Assembly (NCBI RefSeq): GCF_024320865.1
Contig: NZ_JANDBD010000001.1
Location: 620,001 to 684,000, forward strand
DNA from: Mycolicibacterium arenosum
GTDB lineage: Bacteria; Actinomycetota; Actinomycetes; Mycobacteriales; Mycobacteriaceae
Direction of reading: 5' to 3'
Length of the DNA: 64,000 bases
Within the stretch, counting starts at the first letter, position 1; each line of letters opens with the position of its first letter. Below the pieces are notes generated by a model. That model made no database searches, was not told where the DNA came from, and saw nothing but the letters and a program-made list of their open reading frames with translations. This document shows positions 44,339 through 53,624 of the stretch, piece after piece. The position numbers and the translations under genes were made by a program.

Positions 44339-46075
44339 TCAGCTCGCGCTGACCAGGGACTGCGGGATGTCGACCATCCGGGAGCGCACGTACTCTCCGA
44401 GACCCTTCGCCTGGGCATCCAGACGGGTCGAAGACGCTACGCCTTGGCCCAACAGGCCGTGAACGACAACGTTGATCGCCCGTAGGTTGGGCAATTCGAA
44501 CCGCTCGATGCGTAGCTGTGCCGCTTCTGGGCCGAGTAGCACGCGTAGCCGATCGACGTTCAGATACTCGCGGGCCCAGGCGTATCCGGCATCGTCACGG
44601 GCCCACAGACCGATGTTGGCGTCGCCGCCCTTGTCTCCTGATCGCGCGCCGAGCACTGAACCAAGTGGTGCGCGGCACGTCGGCCCGGCCGGCGATGCGA
44701 TGGCCGCGCGATCGGCGACCTCCGGGGTCGGCACGGGACCGGTCGGCGGGTCGGCAATCCGTAGACGCTCACCATCCGGCATCACCACAACTTGCGTCAC
44801 GCTGGACCTTGGGACGGCCGCAGGCCGGTATACGCCGAACGCCGACTCCGACGTGGGTGGTGTGGTGGTGTGGAAGCCGGCGTATCCGGCCAGAGCAATC
44901 TCCATGATTCCGCTCGAGAACGCCCGGCCGACCTTGCGCGGGTCGGAGTCCTTGACCGTGATCCGCAGGTGCGCGCAGGCCTGGTCGTTGGTGGGGGCGT
45001 CCATGGCGTCGAATCGCAGCAACCGGACGTCGACCTCCGCGAAGGAGTCTCTGCCGCCGAGGACGTCGAACAGCTGCTCCTGCGCAAACTCGGATTTTGC
45101 CTCCAGGTCAAGGCCGGTGAGCACCATCGTCATGGTATTCCGATAGCCCCCGACGTCGTTGAGCGCCACTTTCAGAGTTTCCGGCGGTGGGCTGCCGACG
45201 GCTCCGGTGATCGCCACCCGGTGCTCGGCCTGTTGGGTCAGACCGACGGTGTCGAAGTGCGTGACGACGTCCGGTCCCAGATAGGCGGGCTCGGCTATCT
45301 CATAGAGCAGCTGGGCGGTGACCGTGCCGACCGACACCAGCCCGCCGGTGTCGGCGTGTTTGGTGATCACCGAAGAGCCATCGGCCGCGACTTCCGCAAT
45401 CGGGAACCCCGGGTAGCGACGGTCGGTGATCTCGTCGAGGAAGGCGTAGTTGCCGCCGGTGGCCTGCGGGCCGCATTCGATGACGTGGCCAGCTACGACC
45501 GCACCAGCCAGCCGGTCCCAGTCGGTGTGCCCCCATCCGTGCCACCAGGCGGCCGGCCCGACGACGAGTGACGCGTCCGTCACGCGTCCGGTGACGACCA
45601 CGTCGGCGCCGGCGCCCAGCGCTTCGGCAATACCCCAACCTCCGAGGTATGCGTTGGCCGAGACCGGCGCTACCGCACCGACCGGAGGGGTGATCTCGGT
45701 GAGGTTGGCGCGCAAGTCGTCACCCTCGACATGGGCGACGCGAACGGAGACGCCGAGCCGTTCTGCGAGCTCGCGTAGCGCGAGGGCTAGCCCGGCCGGG
45801 TTCAGCCCACCGGCATTGGCCACGATCTTGATACCGCGATCGGAGCAGGTGCCCAACACCTGTTCCATCTGGGTCAAGAACGTGCGGGCAAAACCGCCCG
45901 CCGGATCCCTCGACTGCGCCTTCGCCAGAATGAGCATCGTCAACTCGGCAAGGTAGTCACCGCAGAGTACGTCAATGCCCTCGGCTCCTGTGCCGCCTTC
46001 GACCATCTCCCGCGCCGCGGCGATCCGGTCGCCGTAGAAGCCGGAGCAATTTCCGATCCGTACCGGGCGCCTCAC
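44339..46075 (-). CDS. AtuA-family protein (acyclic terpene utilisation, DUF1446)
   Basis: GTG 46075 overlaps the upstream stop (GTGA) and gives 578 residues. The N-terminal DUF1446 domain begins RPVRIGNCSGFYGDR and has IDVLCGDYLAELTMLILAKA, the VVVTGRVTDASLVVGP segment and a KHADTGGLVSVGTV motif. A C-terminal AtuA-like ferredoxin-fold domain has GARSGDKGGDANIGLWARDD. AtuA is essential for growth of Pseudomonas on citronellol/geraniol but its reaction is not known. Its operon partners here are a crotonase, an MDMPI-like protein and an SDR. Confidence 0.85.
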   Translation of the reverse strand: MRRPVRIGNCSGFYGDRIAAAREMVEGGTGAEGIDVLCGDYLAELTMLILAKAQSRDPAGGFARTFLTQMEQVLGTCSDRGIKIVANAGGLNPAGLALALRELAERLGVSVRVAHVEGDDLRANLTEITPPVGAVAPVSANAYLGGWGIAEALGAGADVVVTGRVTDASLVVGPAAWWHGWGHTDWDRLAGAVVAGHVIECGPQATGGNYAFLDEITDRRYPGFPIAEVAADGSSVITKHADTGGLVSVGTVTAQLLYEIAEPAYLGPDVVTHFDTVGLTQQAEHRVAITGAVGSPPPETLKVALNDVGGYRNTMTMVLTGLDLEAKSEFAQEQLFDVLGGRDSFAEVDVRLLRFDAMDAPTNDQACAHLRITVKDSDPRKVGRAFSSGIMEIALAGYAGFHTTTPPTSESAFGVYRPAAVPRSSVTQVVVMPDGERLRIADPPTGPVPTPEVADRAAIASPAGPTCRAPLGSVLGARSGDKGGDANIGLWARDDAGYAWAREYLNVDRLRVLLGPEAAQLRIERFELPNLRAINVVVHGLLGQGVASSTRLDAQAKGLGEYVRSRMVDIPQSLVSAS

Positions 46076-46884
46076 GCCGCACCGCCGTCGAACTGCCCTG
46101 CGGCACGCCCTGCACCGGGGGGGCCCGCGAAGGCCTGCGCGATGGAGAGCCACTCGTCGGCGATGGGACCAGTGGTTTCCAGTGCGGTGTCGTCGCGATG
46201 CCGTCGCTGGGTGACGAGTAGACAGAAGTCGTACGCGGTGCCGGAAACCTCATTGGGAGCGTCGTCTGGGCCCCATGTCCAGAGCGCGCCTGACGGTGCG
46301 GTGAGCTCGACGCGAACCGGCTCCGTCGGCACCTCTAGACCGTTGACCATGTAACTGAAGGCCCGCGCCCCCACGCCGATGTGTGCGACATGGCGCAACC
46401 TGTCCGATGGTGCGCGTGTCGCTCCAAGGGCGTCGGCGACGTCCTGGCCGTGCGCCCAGGTCTCCATTATCCGCGCGGTCAGTGAGGACGCGGCGCTCAT
46501 GGGTAGGCCGAACCATGGCACACGCATGGAGGGGTCGATTTTGCCGAAGGCGGCGATGAGTGCGTTGCGAGCGCCGTCGAACCAGGACAGCAACTCCAGC
46601 GCCGGCATCGGCCGGTATCGCTCGGCGATGGAGTCCGGAGAGACCCGGCCGTCGGCAAGCATGGGCAGCACCTCAGCCGTAAACCCCTCGGGGTCGGTGG
46701 CCGAGCGCACGGCGACGTCGTCGAAGAACGCGAGATGGCTGATTTGATCCCGGACGGCCCAACCTCTGGCCGGGGTGGGGGCATCCCACCCGGTCGGGCC
46801 GTCTGGCAGGTCGGCAATCAGTGTCATCAGGTCTGCGGTCTCTGCTTCGATGTCGGCGATGACGGACTCCATGGCCACGGCCAC
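46072..46884 (-). CDS. TIGR03084-type metal-binding protein (MDMPI/DinB fold)
   Basis: The protein has 270 residues with an N-terminal DinB/maleylpyruvate-isomerase-like four-helix domain: GWAVRDQISHLAFFDDVAV and TARIMETWAHGQDVADALG hold the likely metal ligands (His in QISHL, Glu/His in METWAHGQD). A C-terminal beta domain follows. In actinobacteria this family often sits beside AtuA genes. The enzymes of this fold use mycothiol or other thiols, but a thiol role is not shown here. It is coupled to AtuA and lies two bases after the crotonase gene. Confidence 0.8.
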   Translation of the reverse strand: MAVAMESVIADIEAETADLMTLIADLPDGPTGWDAPTPARGWAVRDQISHLAFFDDVAVRSATDPEGFTAEVLPMLADGRVSPDSIAERYRPMPALELLSWFDGARNALIAAFGKIDPSMRVPWFGLPMSAASSLTARIMETWAHGQDVADALGATRAPSDRLRHVAHIGVGARAFSYMVNGLEVPTEPVRVELTAPSGALWTWGPDDAPNEVSGTAYDFCLLVTQRRHRDDTALETTGPIADEWLSIAQAFAGPPGAGRAAGQFDGGAA

Positions 46885-46886
46885 GA

Positions 46887-47654
46887 CTAGCGTCCCGTCC
46901 AGACTGGCGTCCGCTTCTCACGAAAGGCGGTGGGACCCTCCTGCGCGTCGGCGCTGTGGTAGACCGGCTCCCATATCTGGTCCGCGAGGTCGTAAGCCTC
47001 GGCAAGGTGGTGCTGCGCCGAGAGGTACACCGTCTTCTTCGCCGCAAGCACGGACAATGGTGCGTTGGAGGCGATTCGCACGGCAATCGCCTGAGTTCGT
47101 GCCCGTAGCTCCGACGCGGGCACGACCTCGTTCACCATGCCCACTTCGCGGGCGCGCTCGGCGGAGATCGGGTCGCCGGTCATCAAGATCTGCAGCGCAA
47201 GGCGCGGCGGCAGCAACCACGACAGAGGTGCTGCCCACGGCGCGCCACGACCTACCTTAACCTCGCTGACGGCGAAGGTGGCATGCTCCGCCGCGACGAC
47301 GAGGTCGCACTGCTGGGCGAGCAGGAAGCCGCCTGCGAAGGCTACGCCGTTGACCGCCGCGATGGTCGGCTTGACGACGTCGATGTTGTGCCCAAACTGC
47401 GGGGCGAAGTCGGGCGGCGGGACTGTGAGCGACGTCTCCGACATTTCCTTTAGATCCCCGCCTGCGCAGAAGGCCTTGTCGCCCGCCCCCGTTAACACCA
47501 TGACCTTGGCCGAGTCGTCGGCGTTGAAACGGTGGACCGCGTCGAAAAGTCCCAGTCGGACCGCCGCATTGAGCGCGTTCCGTGCCTCGGGCCGGTTGAT
47601 CGTCAGCCAGGCCACTCCGTCCACGAGCTCGTACCCGATCGCTTCTTCGCTCAT
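46887..47654 (-). CDS. Enoyl-CoA hydratase/isomerase (crotonase family)
   Basis: ATG 47654 has GGAG seven bases upstream and gives 255 residues. The oxyanion region is AFCAGGDLKEMSETS and VNGVAFAGGFLLAQQCDLV. One catalytic Glu is kept (AVSEVKVGRGA); the second position appears to be Gln (ALQILMTG), a pattern seen in isomerases and some hydratases. It is the first gene of the leftward AtuA unit, so an atypical substrate such as a terpenoid enoyl-CoA is plausible. Confidence 0.85.
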   Translation of the reverse strand: MSEEAIGYELVDGVAWLTINRPEARNALNAAVRLGLFDAVHRFNADDSAKVMVLTGAGDKAFCAGGDLKEMSETSLTVPPPDFAPQFGHNIDVVKPTIAAVNGVAFAGGFLLAQQCDLVVAAEHATFAVSEVKVGRGAPWAAPLSWLLPPRLALQILMTGDPISAERAREVGMVNEVVPASELRARTQAIAVRIASNAPLSVLAAKKTVYLSAQHHLAEAYDLADQIWEPVYHSADAQEGPTAFREKRTPVWTGR

Positions 47655-48127
47655 CAGTCTCCGTCCACGATTGACCGAGACCCTCAATGTGAGGGACTGT
47701 TCACTCGCCGAACGCTACCTGGCGTAGAGCGGTGATGGCCAGATGGTGGACGATCCGAGGACGTCGTTCCCGCTTCTTCGCCGCACCCGTCTTGGTGCTG
47801 ACGGATGGAGACGTCTCGTCCGTCATTGCAGAGGTTGGGATTGGGCGACCACCGATGGCGGACGGCCGGGATCGACCCGAATTCGCGGCCGCGTCGCTTC
47901 GGCGGTGGCCAACCCGTGTCCGTGGTCAGCCACTGTCCTGCGTGTCCGCGGCGGAGCCGACCCCATCGGTTAACAGCCCGTCCACTTGCAGAGGGTTCAA
48001 TCGAACACCCTTAGATCCGCTGGCAGTCGAGCGGTGATCGTCACAAACGTTGACGAAATCGGCTTTCTTGTAAAGGATGGTGGCTCCCGCCGAGATCTGA
48101 TCTCCACGACTGACAAAGGGGTACCCC
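47655..48127. other. 473-bp divergent intergenic region
   Basis: The region separates the leftward AtuA unit from the rightward P450 gene. It must hold both promoters; TTGACG near 48051 with a downstream TA-rich stretch is a weak candidate for the P450. I see no gene or strong palindrome. Confidence 0.35.
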
Positions 48128-49585
48128 ATGGTTACGTCACCGTTCGCACCGGCAAAGAAGGCCCGTGAGCGATTGTCGTCGGTGCTGTTGGCTCCCGTCC
48201 CGCAGAGCGTCGAGCGGGGCATTCTGGAGTTGAGCCGACGGTGGCCTGTTCGCGAACTTGCCGCGCCGCCTATTGGCAGCGGATTGAAGCCAGTTATCGG
48301 CGATAACGGGTGGCCTGTGCTCGGACACACGCTCGACTACATTCGCTTCGGGTCTGACCTCAGCAGAGAGCGGTACGAAAGATTCGGATCGGTCTCATGG
48401 ATGGGGGCTTTCGGTACGAAGATGGTAGTCATTGCGGGTCCACAGGCGACTCAAGAAGCACTCACCACCAAGGCCAAGTCGTTCTCCCAAGATGGTTGGG
48501 GCTTTCTCATCGACGCGTTCTTTCATCGCGGGCTGATGCTGATGAGCTTCGACGAGCATCTGATGCATCGGCGAATCATGCAGGAGGCGTTCACGCGTCC
48601 GCGCTTAACCGGTTACGTCAAACAGGTCGGCCCCTCGGTTCGTGCCAGCGTGCCGATGTGGCCGACTGGGTCGGGCGTCCGCTTGTATCCCTTACTGAAG
48701 GACCTAACGCTCGACGTCGCGACCGATGTGTTCATGGGCGGCCGCGGCAAGCAGGACAGCGGTTCGGTCAACCGGGCATTCATCGCGACCGTGCGTGCCG
48801 CCAGCGCGATCGTGCGTGCTCCACTGCCCGGTACGCGGTATCGCGCAGGGATACGCGGCCGACGTGTGTTGGAGGAGTACTTCGCTCGGCATTTGCCGGC
48901 TGCGCGGTCGGGGCAGAGCGATGATCTGTTCGCCGCGCTGTGCGAGGCGCGGGCCGAAGACGGTGAACAGTTCACCGATGCCGACATCATCAACCACATG
49001 ATCTTCCTGATGATGGCCGCGCATGATACGTCCACCATCACCACCGCGGCGGTGGCGTACTTCCTAGCGAAGAACCCCGAATGGCAGGAACGAGTTCGTG
49101 CCGAGTCCGATCGTCTCGGTGACGAGCTGCCGGGCATCGAGGACCTCGAGGGACTCACGACGATGGACATCGTCATCAAGGAGTCGCTCAGACTTGTGGC
49201 ACCCGTACCATTGGTCATGCGTAAGACGGTGGCGGACACCGTGATCGACGGCCACTACATTCCATCGGGGATGCTCGTCGCTGTCACGCCGGCTGTCAAC
49301 CACTTCGCTCCAACGGTGTGGACTGAACCGGATCGGTTCGACCCGACGCGCTTCGAAGCGCCACGGCGGGAGGACCAGACTCACCGCTTCGCGTGGCTTC
49401 CGTTCGGAGGGGGCGCGCACAAGTGCATTGGAATGAACTTTGGCACCCTTGAGGTGAAGGCGATCCTGCACGAAATGCTGCGGGAGTTCACCTGGAGCCT
49501 CGACGACGGCTACCACGTCCGATGGGACAACACCTCCCTGCCCATTCCGGTGGACGGACTCCCGATTACGTTGCGACGTCGATAG
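48128..49585 (+). CDS. Cytochrome P450
   Basis: The protein has 485 residues. I-helix oxygen-activation motif MMAAHDTST, K-helix KESLR and heme motif FGGGAHKCIGMNFG with Cys433. The long N-terminus and PVLGHTLDYIRFG segment resemble the CYP136-like/class IV mycobacterial P450s with ER-type look, but I cannot name the family. It would oxidise a hydrophobic substrate with a ferredoxin partner; no ferredoxin gene is adjacent. A decayed SDR gene lies directly downstream, so it may once have been a P450-SDR pair. Confidence 0.88.
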   Translation: MVTSPFAPAKKARERLSSVLLAPVPQSVERGILELSRRWPVRELAAPPIGSGLKPVIGDNGWPVLGHTLDYIRFGSDLSRERYERFGSVSWMGAFGTKMVVIAGPQATQEALTTKAKSFSQDGWGFLIDAFFHRGLMLMSFDEHLMHRRIMQEAFTRPRLTGYVKQVGPSVRASVPMWPTGSGVRLYPLLKDLTLDVATDVFMGGRGKQDSGSVNRAFIATVRAASAIVRAPLPGTRYRAGIRGRRVLEEYFARHLPAARSGQSDDLFAALCEARAEDGEQFTDADIINHMIFLMMAAHDTSTITTAAVAYFLAKNPEWQERVRAESDRLGDELPGIEDLEGLTTMDIVIKESLRLVAPVPLVMRKTVADTVIDGHYIPSGMLVAVTPAVNHFAPTVWTEPDRFDPTRFEAPRREDQTHRFAWLPFGGGAHKCIGMNFGTLEVKAILHEMLREFTWSLDDGYHVRWDNTSLPIPVDGLPITLRRR

Positions 49586-49587
49586 CC

Positions 49588-50285
49588 GTGCCGAGACCAA
49601 CGGTGGCCGCCGTTACTGGTGCGGCCGCGGGATCCGTTGAGAGATCGCGCGTTACCTCGCCGGCAGCCGGCCACAGAGTGCTGCTCACTGATGTTGACGG
49701 CGCTGCACCACGGCGTGCTGCTATCGAGGGCGGCCAGAGCACATCGAGTGCTCAACACGACATGCGGAGTCCGTCGCTCCATCGTGACGGGCTTCACAGG
49801 CCTCAGCCTCGGGTCGTCGTCTGGCGGTAGGTGAACAACGCCGGGATCCTGATAGGAGGGGAGCCTTAGCGTCACCCGTACGACGAGATTGCATCGATCC
49901 TCGGCGTCACGAGCCGTGGCATCGTCGCAGAAACGTACGCCGCGATGTGGGCCAAGGGCGTTGACGAGAGTGCGATCCTCAATGTCGCATCACTGGCTGC
50001 CATGGCTCCCGTCCGGGACTCGCCATTCACGCAGCCACCAAGGCGGCCGTGCTGTCGTTCACGACGTCGTTGCAGGGTGACCTCGACCATGCGGGATTGC
50101 CCATCCGCGCCCGTGCGCTGCGCCCTGACGTCGTGAGCACGAAAAAGGCTCAACGATCGAGTTGCCGATCTTGGCGCATCGCTGCTGTTCACCGGGCCGA
50201 GTCCGACGGATGCCACGGACGCAGCGCGCGGGATTCGAGCTACTGAACAGTCGGCGGGTATTCGTGGGCGTTCAGCGGTGGACCT
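49588..50285 (+). pseudogene. Short-chain dehydrogenase pseudogene with frameshifts
   Basis: Pieces of one SDR appear in order but in different frames: the cofactor start PRPTVAAVTGAAAGS (49590 on), AAGHRVLLTDVDGAA (49660 on), VNNAGILIGGEP (49831 on), AILNVASLAAMAPV (49974 on), HAATKAAVLSFTTSLQGDLD (about 50030 on), RPDVVST and LLNSRRVFVGVQRW (near 50240). Deletions between the blocks, at least two frame changes and His in place of the catalytic Tyr make it inactive. It follows the P450 gene by three bases. Confidence 0.65.
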
Positions 50286-50411
50286 GAGACGTCGTCCGCG
50301 CTAGTGACGCCGCCCCCCCACTTGGGTAGGAACGCTAACGCGCTATTGCGTGTCGGTGAGCGGCGCCAAAGCAGACAACGTTGACACCGTGTCGACGATA
50401 TCTGCGATCGT

Positions 50412-51128
50412 TCAACGGGACGCGCCTCGCGTTTCGCGTGGTGTGGGCGCGGGCCCATTCAGCGGTGCGTCCGGATCGAGTGCGGTTCCGAGTTCCCGTA
50501 GCCGGTCGTCGATGATCAACCACGTCTGCCGGGTCAACCGAACGACTAGATCGTCGAGAGTGGAGTCTCGGTGATCCAGCCACCACAGCACAGATGCGTC
50601 GATGAGGCCCACGATGGCGGCGACGTTGCGGTCGGCAGCGCCGGCGTCGTCTCCGTAGCGTGGAAAGTAACGCGCACCCGCCTTCGCGAGTTCGGACGCG
50701 AAAGCGCTAACGCCGGGCGCCGTCTTCTCGTCGCTGCGCCGATAGTGTCGGTTGACCAGAAACCGATACAGGTTGGGATGCTCGTCGGCCCACATGACGT
50801 GCTGACTGACGGGTGCGGCAATTACGTCCAGCGGTGATCCCGTGACGTCCAGGCTGACGCGAATCTTGGCGGTGAGCTCGCGGTGGACATGGCGCGCAAC
50901 GGCGAGATCGAGTTCTTCCTTGCTCGCGAAGTGGCGGTAGAAGTGCGTGCGGCCCAAACCGGCTTTGCCAGCGATTTGGCCCGTGAGGGCGTGGGGGCCA
51001 TTCTCCTCGATGGCGGCCAGCGCCGCTTCAATGATCTGGCCGCGACGTAAATCGCGACCCGGCAACCTGCTGGTTGCGCGGCGTGCCGCGGTGGTGTCCG
51101 CCCAATGCGTTCGCTCCACGAGGCTCAC
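50412..51128 (-). CDS. TetR family regulator
   Basis: GTG 51128 is chosen since it lies after the two upstream palindromes and starts just before the domain; 238 residues. An upstream ATG at 51212 would run through the operator region. The DNA-binding helix-turn-helix is LRRGQIIEAALAAIEENGPH, then IAGKAGLGRTHFYRHFASKEEL. The C-terminal part has WADEHPNLYRFLVNRHYRRS. It is divergent from the 51266 dehydrogenase gene and two copies of GGTAC-N5-GTACC lie between them, so it probably represses it. Confidence 0.83.
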   Translation of the reverse strand: MSLVERTHWADTTAARRATSRLPGRDLRRGQIIEAALAAIEENGPHALTGQIAGKAGLGRTHFYRHFASKEELDLAVARHVHRELTAKIRVSLDVTGSPLDVIAAPVSQHVMWADEHPNLYRFLVNRHYRRSDEKTAPGVSAFASELAKAGARYFPRYGDDAGAADRNVAAIVGLIDASVLWWLDHRDSTLDDLVVRLTRQTWLIIDDRLRELGTALDPDAPLNGPAPTPRETRGASR

Positions 51129-51154
51129 CGTAGCGCCCCGCGTGTCTGGATGTT

Positions 51155-51175
51155 CTGGGTACGAGTTGTACCCAG
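51155..51175. promoter_or_regulatory. Operator candidate A, perfect 8-5-8 palindrome
   Basis: CTGGGTAC (51155-51162) and GTACCCAG (51168-51175) around GAGTT are exact inverted repeats. The core GGTAC-N5-GTACC recurs 30 bases away. Confidence 0.7.
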
Positions 51176-51187
51176 TAGCCAGAACGT

Positions 51188-51202
51188 GGTACACCATGTA
51201 CC
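51188..51202. promoter_or_regulatory. Operator candidate B, GGTAC-N5-GTACC
   Basis: GGTAC (51188-51192) and GTACC (51198-51202) around ACCAT repeat the core of candidate A. The centres are 30 bases apart, close to three DNA turns, so two dimers would bind on one face. Both are in the TetR/dehydrogenase gap. Confidence 0.65.
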
Positions 51203-51265
51203 CGTAGCGCACACGCGAGACCCAACCGGGATCGGTGCGAAAGCAGACACAGTGAGGACGTTCGA

Positions 51266-52411
51266 ATGGCCGCGAAACGCTCTAGCTGGATGGACGACGA
51301 CCTCGATGCACTGCGAGACATGGCGCGCGCGTTCTGCGAGAAGGAGGTTGCGCCGCACATCGATCGCTTCATCGAGCAGCACCATGTCGATCGAGAGTTG
51401 TGGACTCGCGCGGGCGAGTTGGGGCTGCTGTGCATGTCGATCCCGGAGCAGTACGGCGGTGGTGGCGGGACGTTCGCTCATGAGGCGGTACTGATCGAGG
51501 AACAGGCTCGGATCGGCGACACAGCGTGGGGCGCCCCGCTGCACAGCGGCATCGTGGCCCATTATCTGCTCGACTACGGCACCGATGAGCAGAAGGAACG
51601 CTTCCTTCCTCGACTGGCTAGTGGCGAGATGGTGGGGGCCATCGCAATGACGGAGCCGGGCACGGGTTCCGACCTGCAGTCGGTCACAACCAAGGCGGTG
51701 CGTGTCGGCGACGAGTACGTCGTGAACGGGTCCAAGACTTTCATCACCAACGGCGCGCAGGCCGACCTGATCATCGTGGTGGCCAAGACCGATCCGAACG
51801 CCGGAGCGAACGGAATCTCGTTGATGTTGGTCGAAGGCGACCGTCCGGGGTTTCGACGCGGTCGGGTATTGGACAAGGTCGGCCAGCGTGGTCAGGACAC
51901 CTCCGAGCTGTACTTCGAGGACGTACACATCCCCGTTGAAAACCTCCTCGGCACGACCGAAGGCCAGGGCTTCATTCAGTTGATGCAGCAACTACCCCAG
52001 GAGCGATTGATCCTCGCGCTCGGCGCAGTGACTCAAGTGGAGACTGCGCTCGAGTTCACCGTGGAGTACACGAAGGATCGCCAAGCGTTCGGCAAGCCGG
52101 TCTTCGCTTTCCAGAACACGAAGTTCAAACTTGCCGAGGTCGCTACCGACGCCCACATCGGCCGTGTGTTCATCGATGATTGCGTCGCCCGTCACCTGCG
52201 TGGCGAACTCGACATCCCCACGGTCGCGATGGCGAAGTGGTGGACTACCGAGCGCGCCATGGTTGCCCTCGACGATTGCTTGCAACTCCACGGAGGATAC
52301 GGCTACATAAACGAATATCCCATTGCCAGGATGTGGGCAGATGCACGCGTCCAGAAGATCTACGGCGGGACGAACGAGATCATGAAGGAAATCATTGCCC
52401 GCTCGCTCTGA
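51266..52411 (+). CDS. Acyl-CoA dehydrogenase, IVD/long-chain type
   Basis: The protein has 381 residues. Motifs: AIAMTEPGTGSDLQSVTTK, VNGSKTFITNGAQAD and QLHGGYGYINEYPIARMWAD. The C-terminal base position is Gly (IYGGTNEI) with the catalytic Glu in helix G (QLPQERLILA), as in isovaleryl- and long-chain enzymes. It is controlled by its own divergent TetR with paired operators. It converges on the cyclase gene with 78 bases between. Confidence 0.9.
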   Translation: MAAKRSSWMDDDLDALRDMARAFCEKEVAPHIDRFIEQHHVDRELWTRAGELGLLCMSIPEQYGGGGGTFAHEAVLIEEQARIGDTAWGAPLHSGIVAHYLLDYGTDEQKERFLPRLASGEMVGAIAMTEPGTGSDLQSVTTKAVRVGDEYVVNGSKTFITNGAQADLIIVVAKTDPNAGANGISLMLVEGDRPGFRRGRVLDKVGQRGQDTSELYFEDVHIPVENLLGTTEGQGFIQLMQQLPQERLILALGAVTQVETALEFTVEYTKDRQAFGKPVFAFQNTKFKLAEVATDAHIGRVFIDDCVARHLRGELDIPTVAMAKWWTTERAMVALDDCLQLHGGYGYINEYPIARMWADARVQKIYGGTNEIMKEIIARSL

Positions 52412-52489
52412 GCAGAGATCAAGCGAGTTCTGCACAAGCCGAACGCTGGAGGTCGGACCGGAGCGAGCCCCGTGTGGCTTGCGCTGTTC

Positions 52490-53611
52490 TCATTCATGAG
52501 TGCTCGCTCGCCTAGCCCGAAACAGATTCACCTTGTTGCTCACGCCCTTCAAGCGGCGTGAGCCCACAGCCGACCACTGGATACCTGCGGTGTCTTCGAC
52601 GATCGCCTGGGTGGATTCCGCGACCAGTACGGTGCCGGGCCGCGCGACCGCGGTCACCCGGCTGGCGAGGTTGACGGGGCTGCCGAACCAGTCTCCCGCG
52701 CGCGTCACCGCAGATCCGGATGCCACGCCGATCCTCAAAGGGGGCAGATCGTCTGCCGACGCGGCCTCGGCAAGGTCCAGCACCGCCGTCAAGAGCGGCG
52801 TTGGTTCGGGAGAGACCAGCATGACGGCGTCTCCGACGGATTTTACGAACCTCACCGGTGTGCACGTTGCCGTGCGCGCAGTGTCCGCGAGGCGACGCGC
52901 GAGCCTCTCCAAGTCGTACGGCGAAAGCTGCTCGCCCAATTCGGTGAAACCCACGACGTCGGCGAATGCGACGGTGACGTGACGCGCTCCGGGTAACTGT
53001 CCGGCAGCGCGTTCTGCGGCGGTGATCGCCTCTGACTCCAATGAGCTGCGAAGCCTCATGAGGAACAGATCACCGATCATAGCCAACAACTCCGGCCTCG
53101 CTCGTTGCGCGAATGCCTGCGAGGCCTCGGCGAACTCGATCTCGTCCTCACCCGGAACGAGCAACAAGTTGAGCACGGAATCGCGCATCATCTCGGCAGC
53201 GTGCCCGAGCCCCTCCGTGAGAGCCCGCAGGACGGCGACGGTCTCATCCGGGGTGACACCCATCCCGATGAAGACCTTTGCGCGCGCGATCGCGTCCGCG
53301 TCGGCCTGTAGCAAAACCGCGGTGTCGAGGTCTGCCGGTCTGGGTAAACCGGCAGCGGCGATCAATCTGTTGAGGAGTTCCACGTCCATCCCGGTGGCAG
53401 CATTCAGCTCTCGGAGCGAAACGTACAGCCTGTCATCACCGAGGACGCGGATCGTAGGTAGCAGTAGCGGTGTCGAAACCGACGACCGGACCTGCTCGAC
53501 CGTGAAGCCTTGGGCGAGAAGCCAAACGATGAGGTCCACCCGCTCGTCTCTGGTGTTGCCTTCGAGACCGTCGAGAAGGCCCAGTTCCGCGAATTCGTTG
53601 ATCGTTGGCAC
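52490..53611 (-). CDS. Class III adenylate/guanylate cyclase with mycobacterial N-terminal regulatory domain
   Basis: GTG 53611 gives 373 residues; the open extension upstream is rejected because it would overlap the tetR gene. The N-terminal helical domain (about 1-200) resembles the pH-sensing autoinhibitory domain of mycobacterial cyclases of the Rv1264/Rv2212 type. In the catalytic domain metal Asp218 is in FADVVGFT, Asp261 in SVGDAVM, Lys257 and Asp307 are at substrate-specifying positions, and Asn314/Arg318 (VNLASR) are the transition-state residues. All key residues are present, so it should be active. It lies 13 bases after a tetR gene. Confidence 0.85.
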   Translation of the reverse strand: MPTINEFAELGLLDGLEGNTRDERVDLIVWLLAQGFTVEQVRSSVSTPLLLPTIRVLGDDRLYVSLRELNAATGMDVELLNRLIAAAGLPRPADLDTAVLLQADADAIARAKVFIGMGVTPDETVAVLRALTEGLGHAAEMMRDSVLNLLLVPGEDEIEFAEASQAFAQRARPELLAMIGDLFLMRLRSSLESEAITAAERAAGQLPGARHVTVAFADVVGFTELGEQLSPYDLERLARRLADTARTATCTPVRFVKSVGDAVMLVSPEPTPLLTAVLDLAEAASADDLPPLRIGVASGSAVTRAGDWFGSPVNLASRVTAVARPGTVLVAESTQAIVEDTAGIQWSAVGSRRLKGVSNKVNLFRARRASTHE

Positions 53612-53624
53612 GTCCCGGACGCGT

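Noticed and set aside
48605..48620. TTAACCGGTTA palindrome
   Set aside because: It lies inside the P450 coding sequence, far from any start, and does not match the GTTA-N8-TAAC motif.
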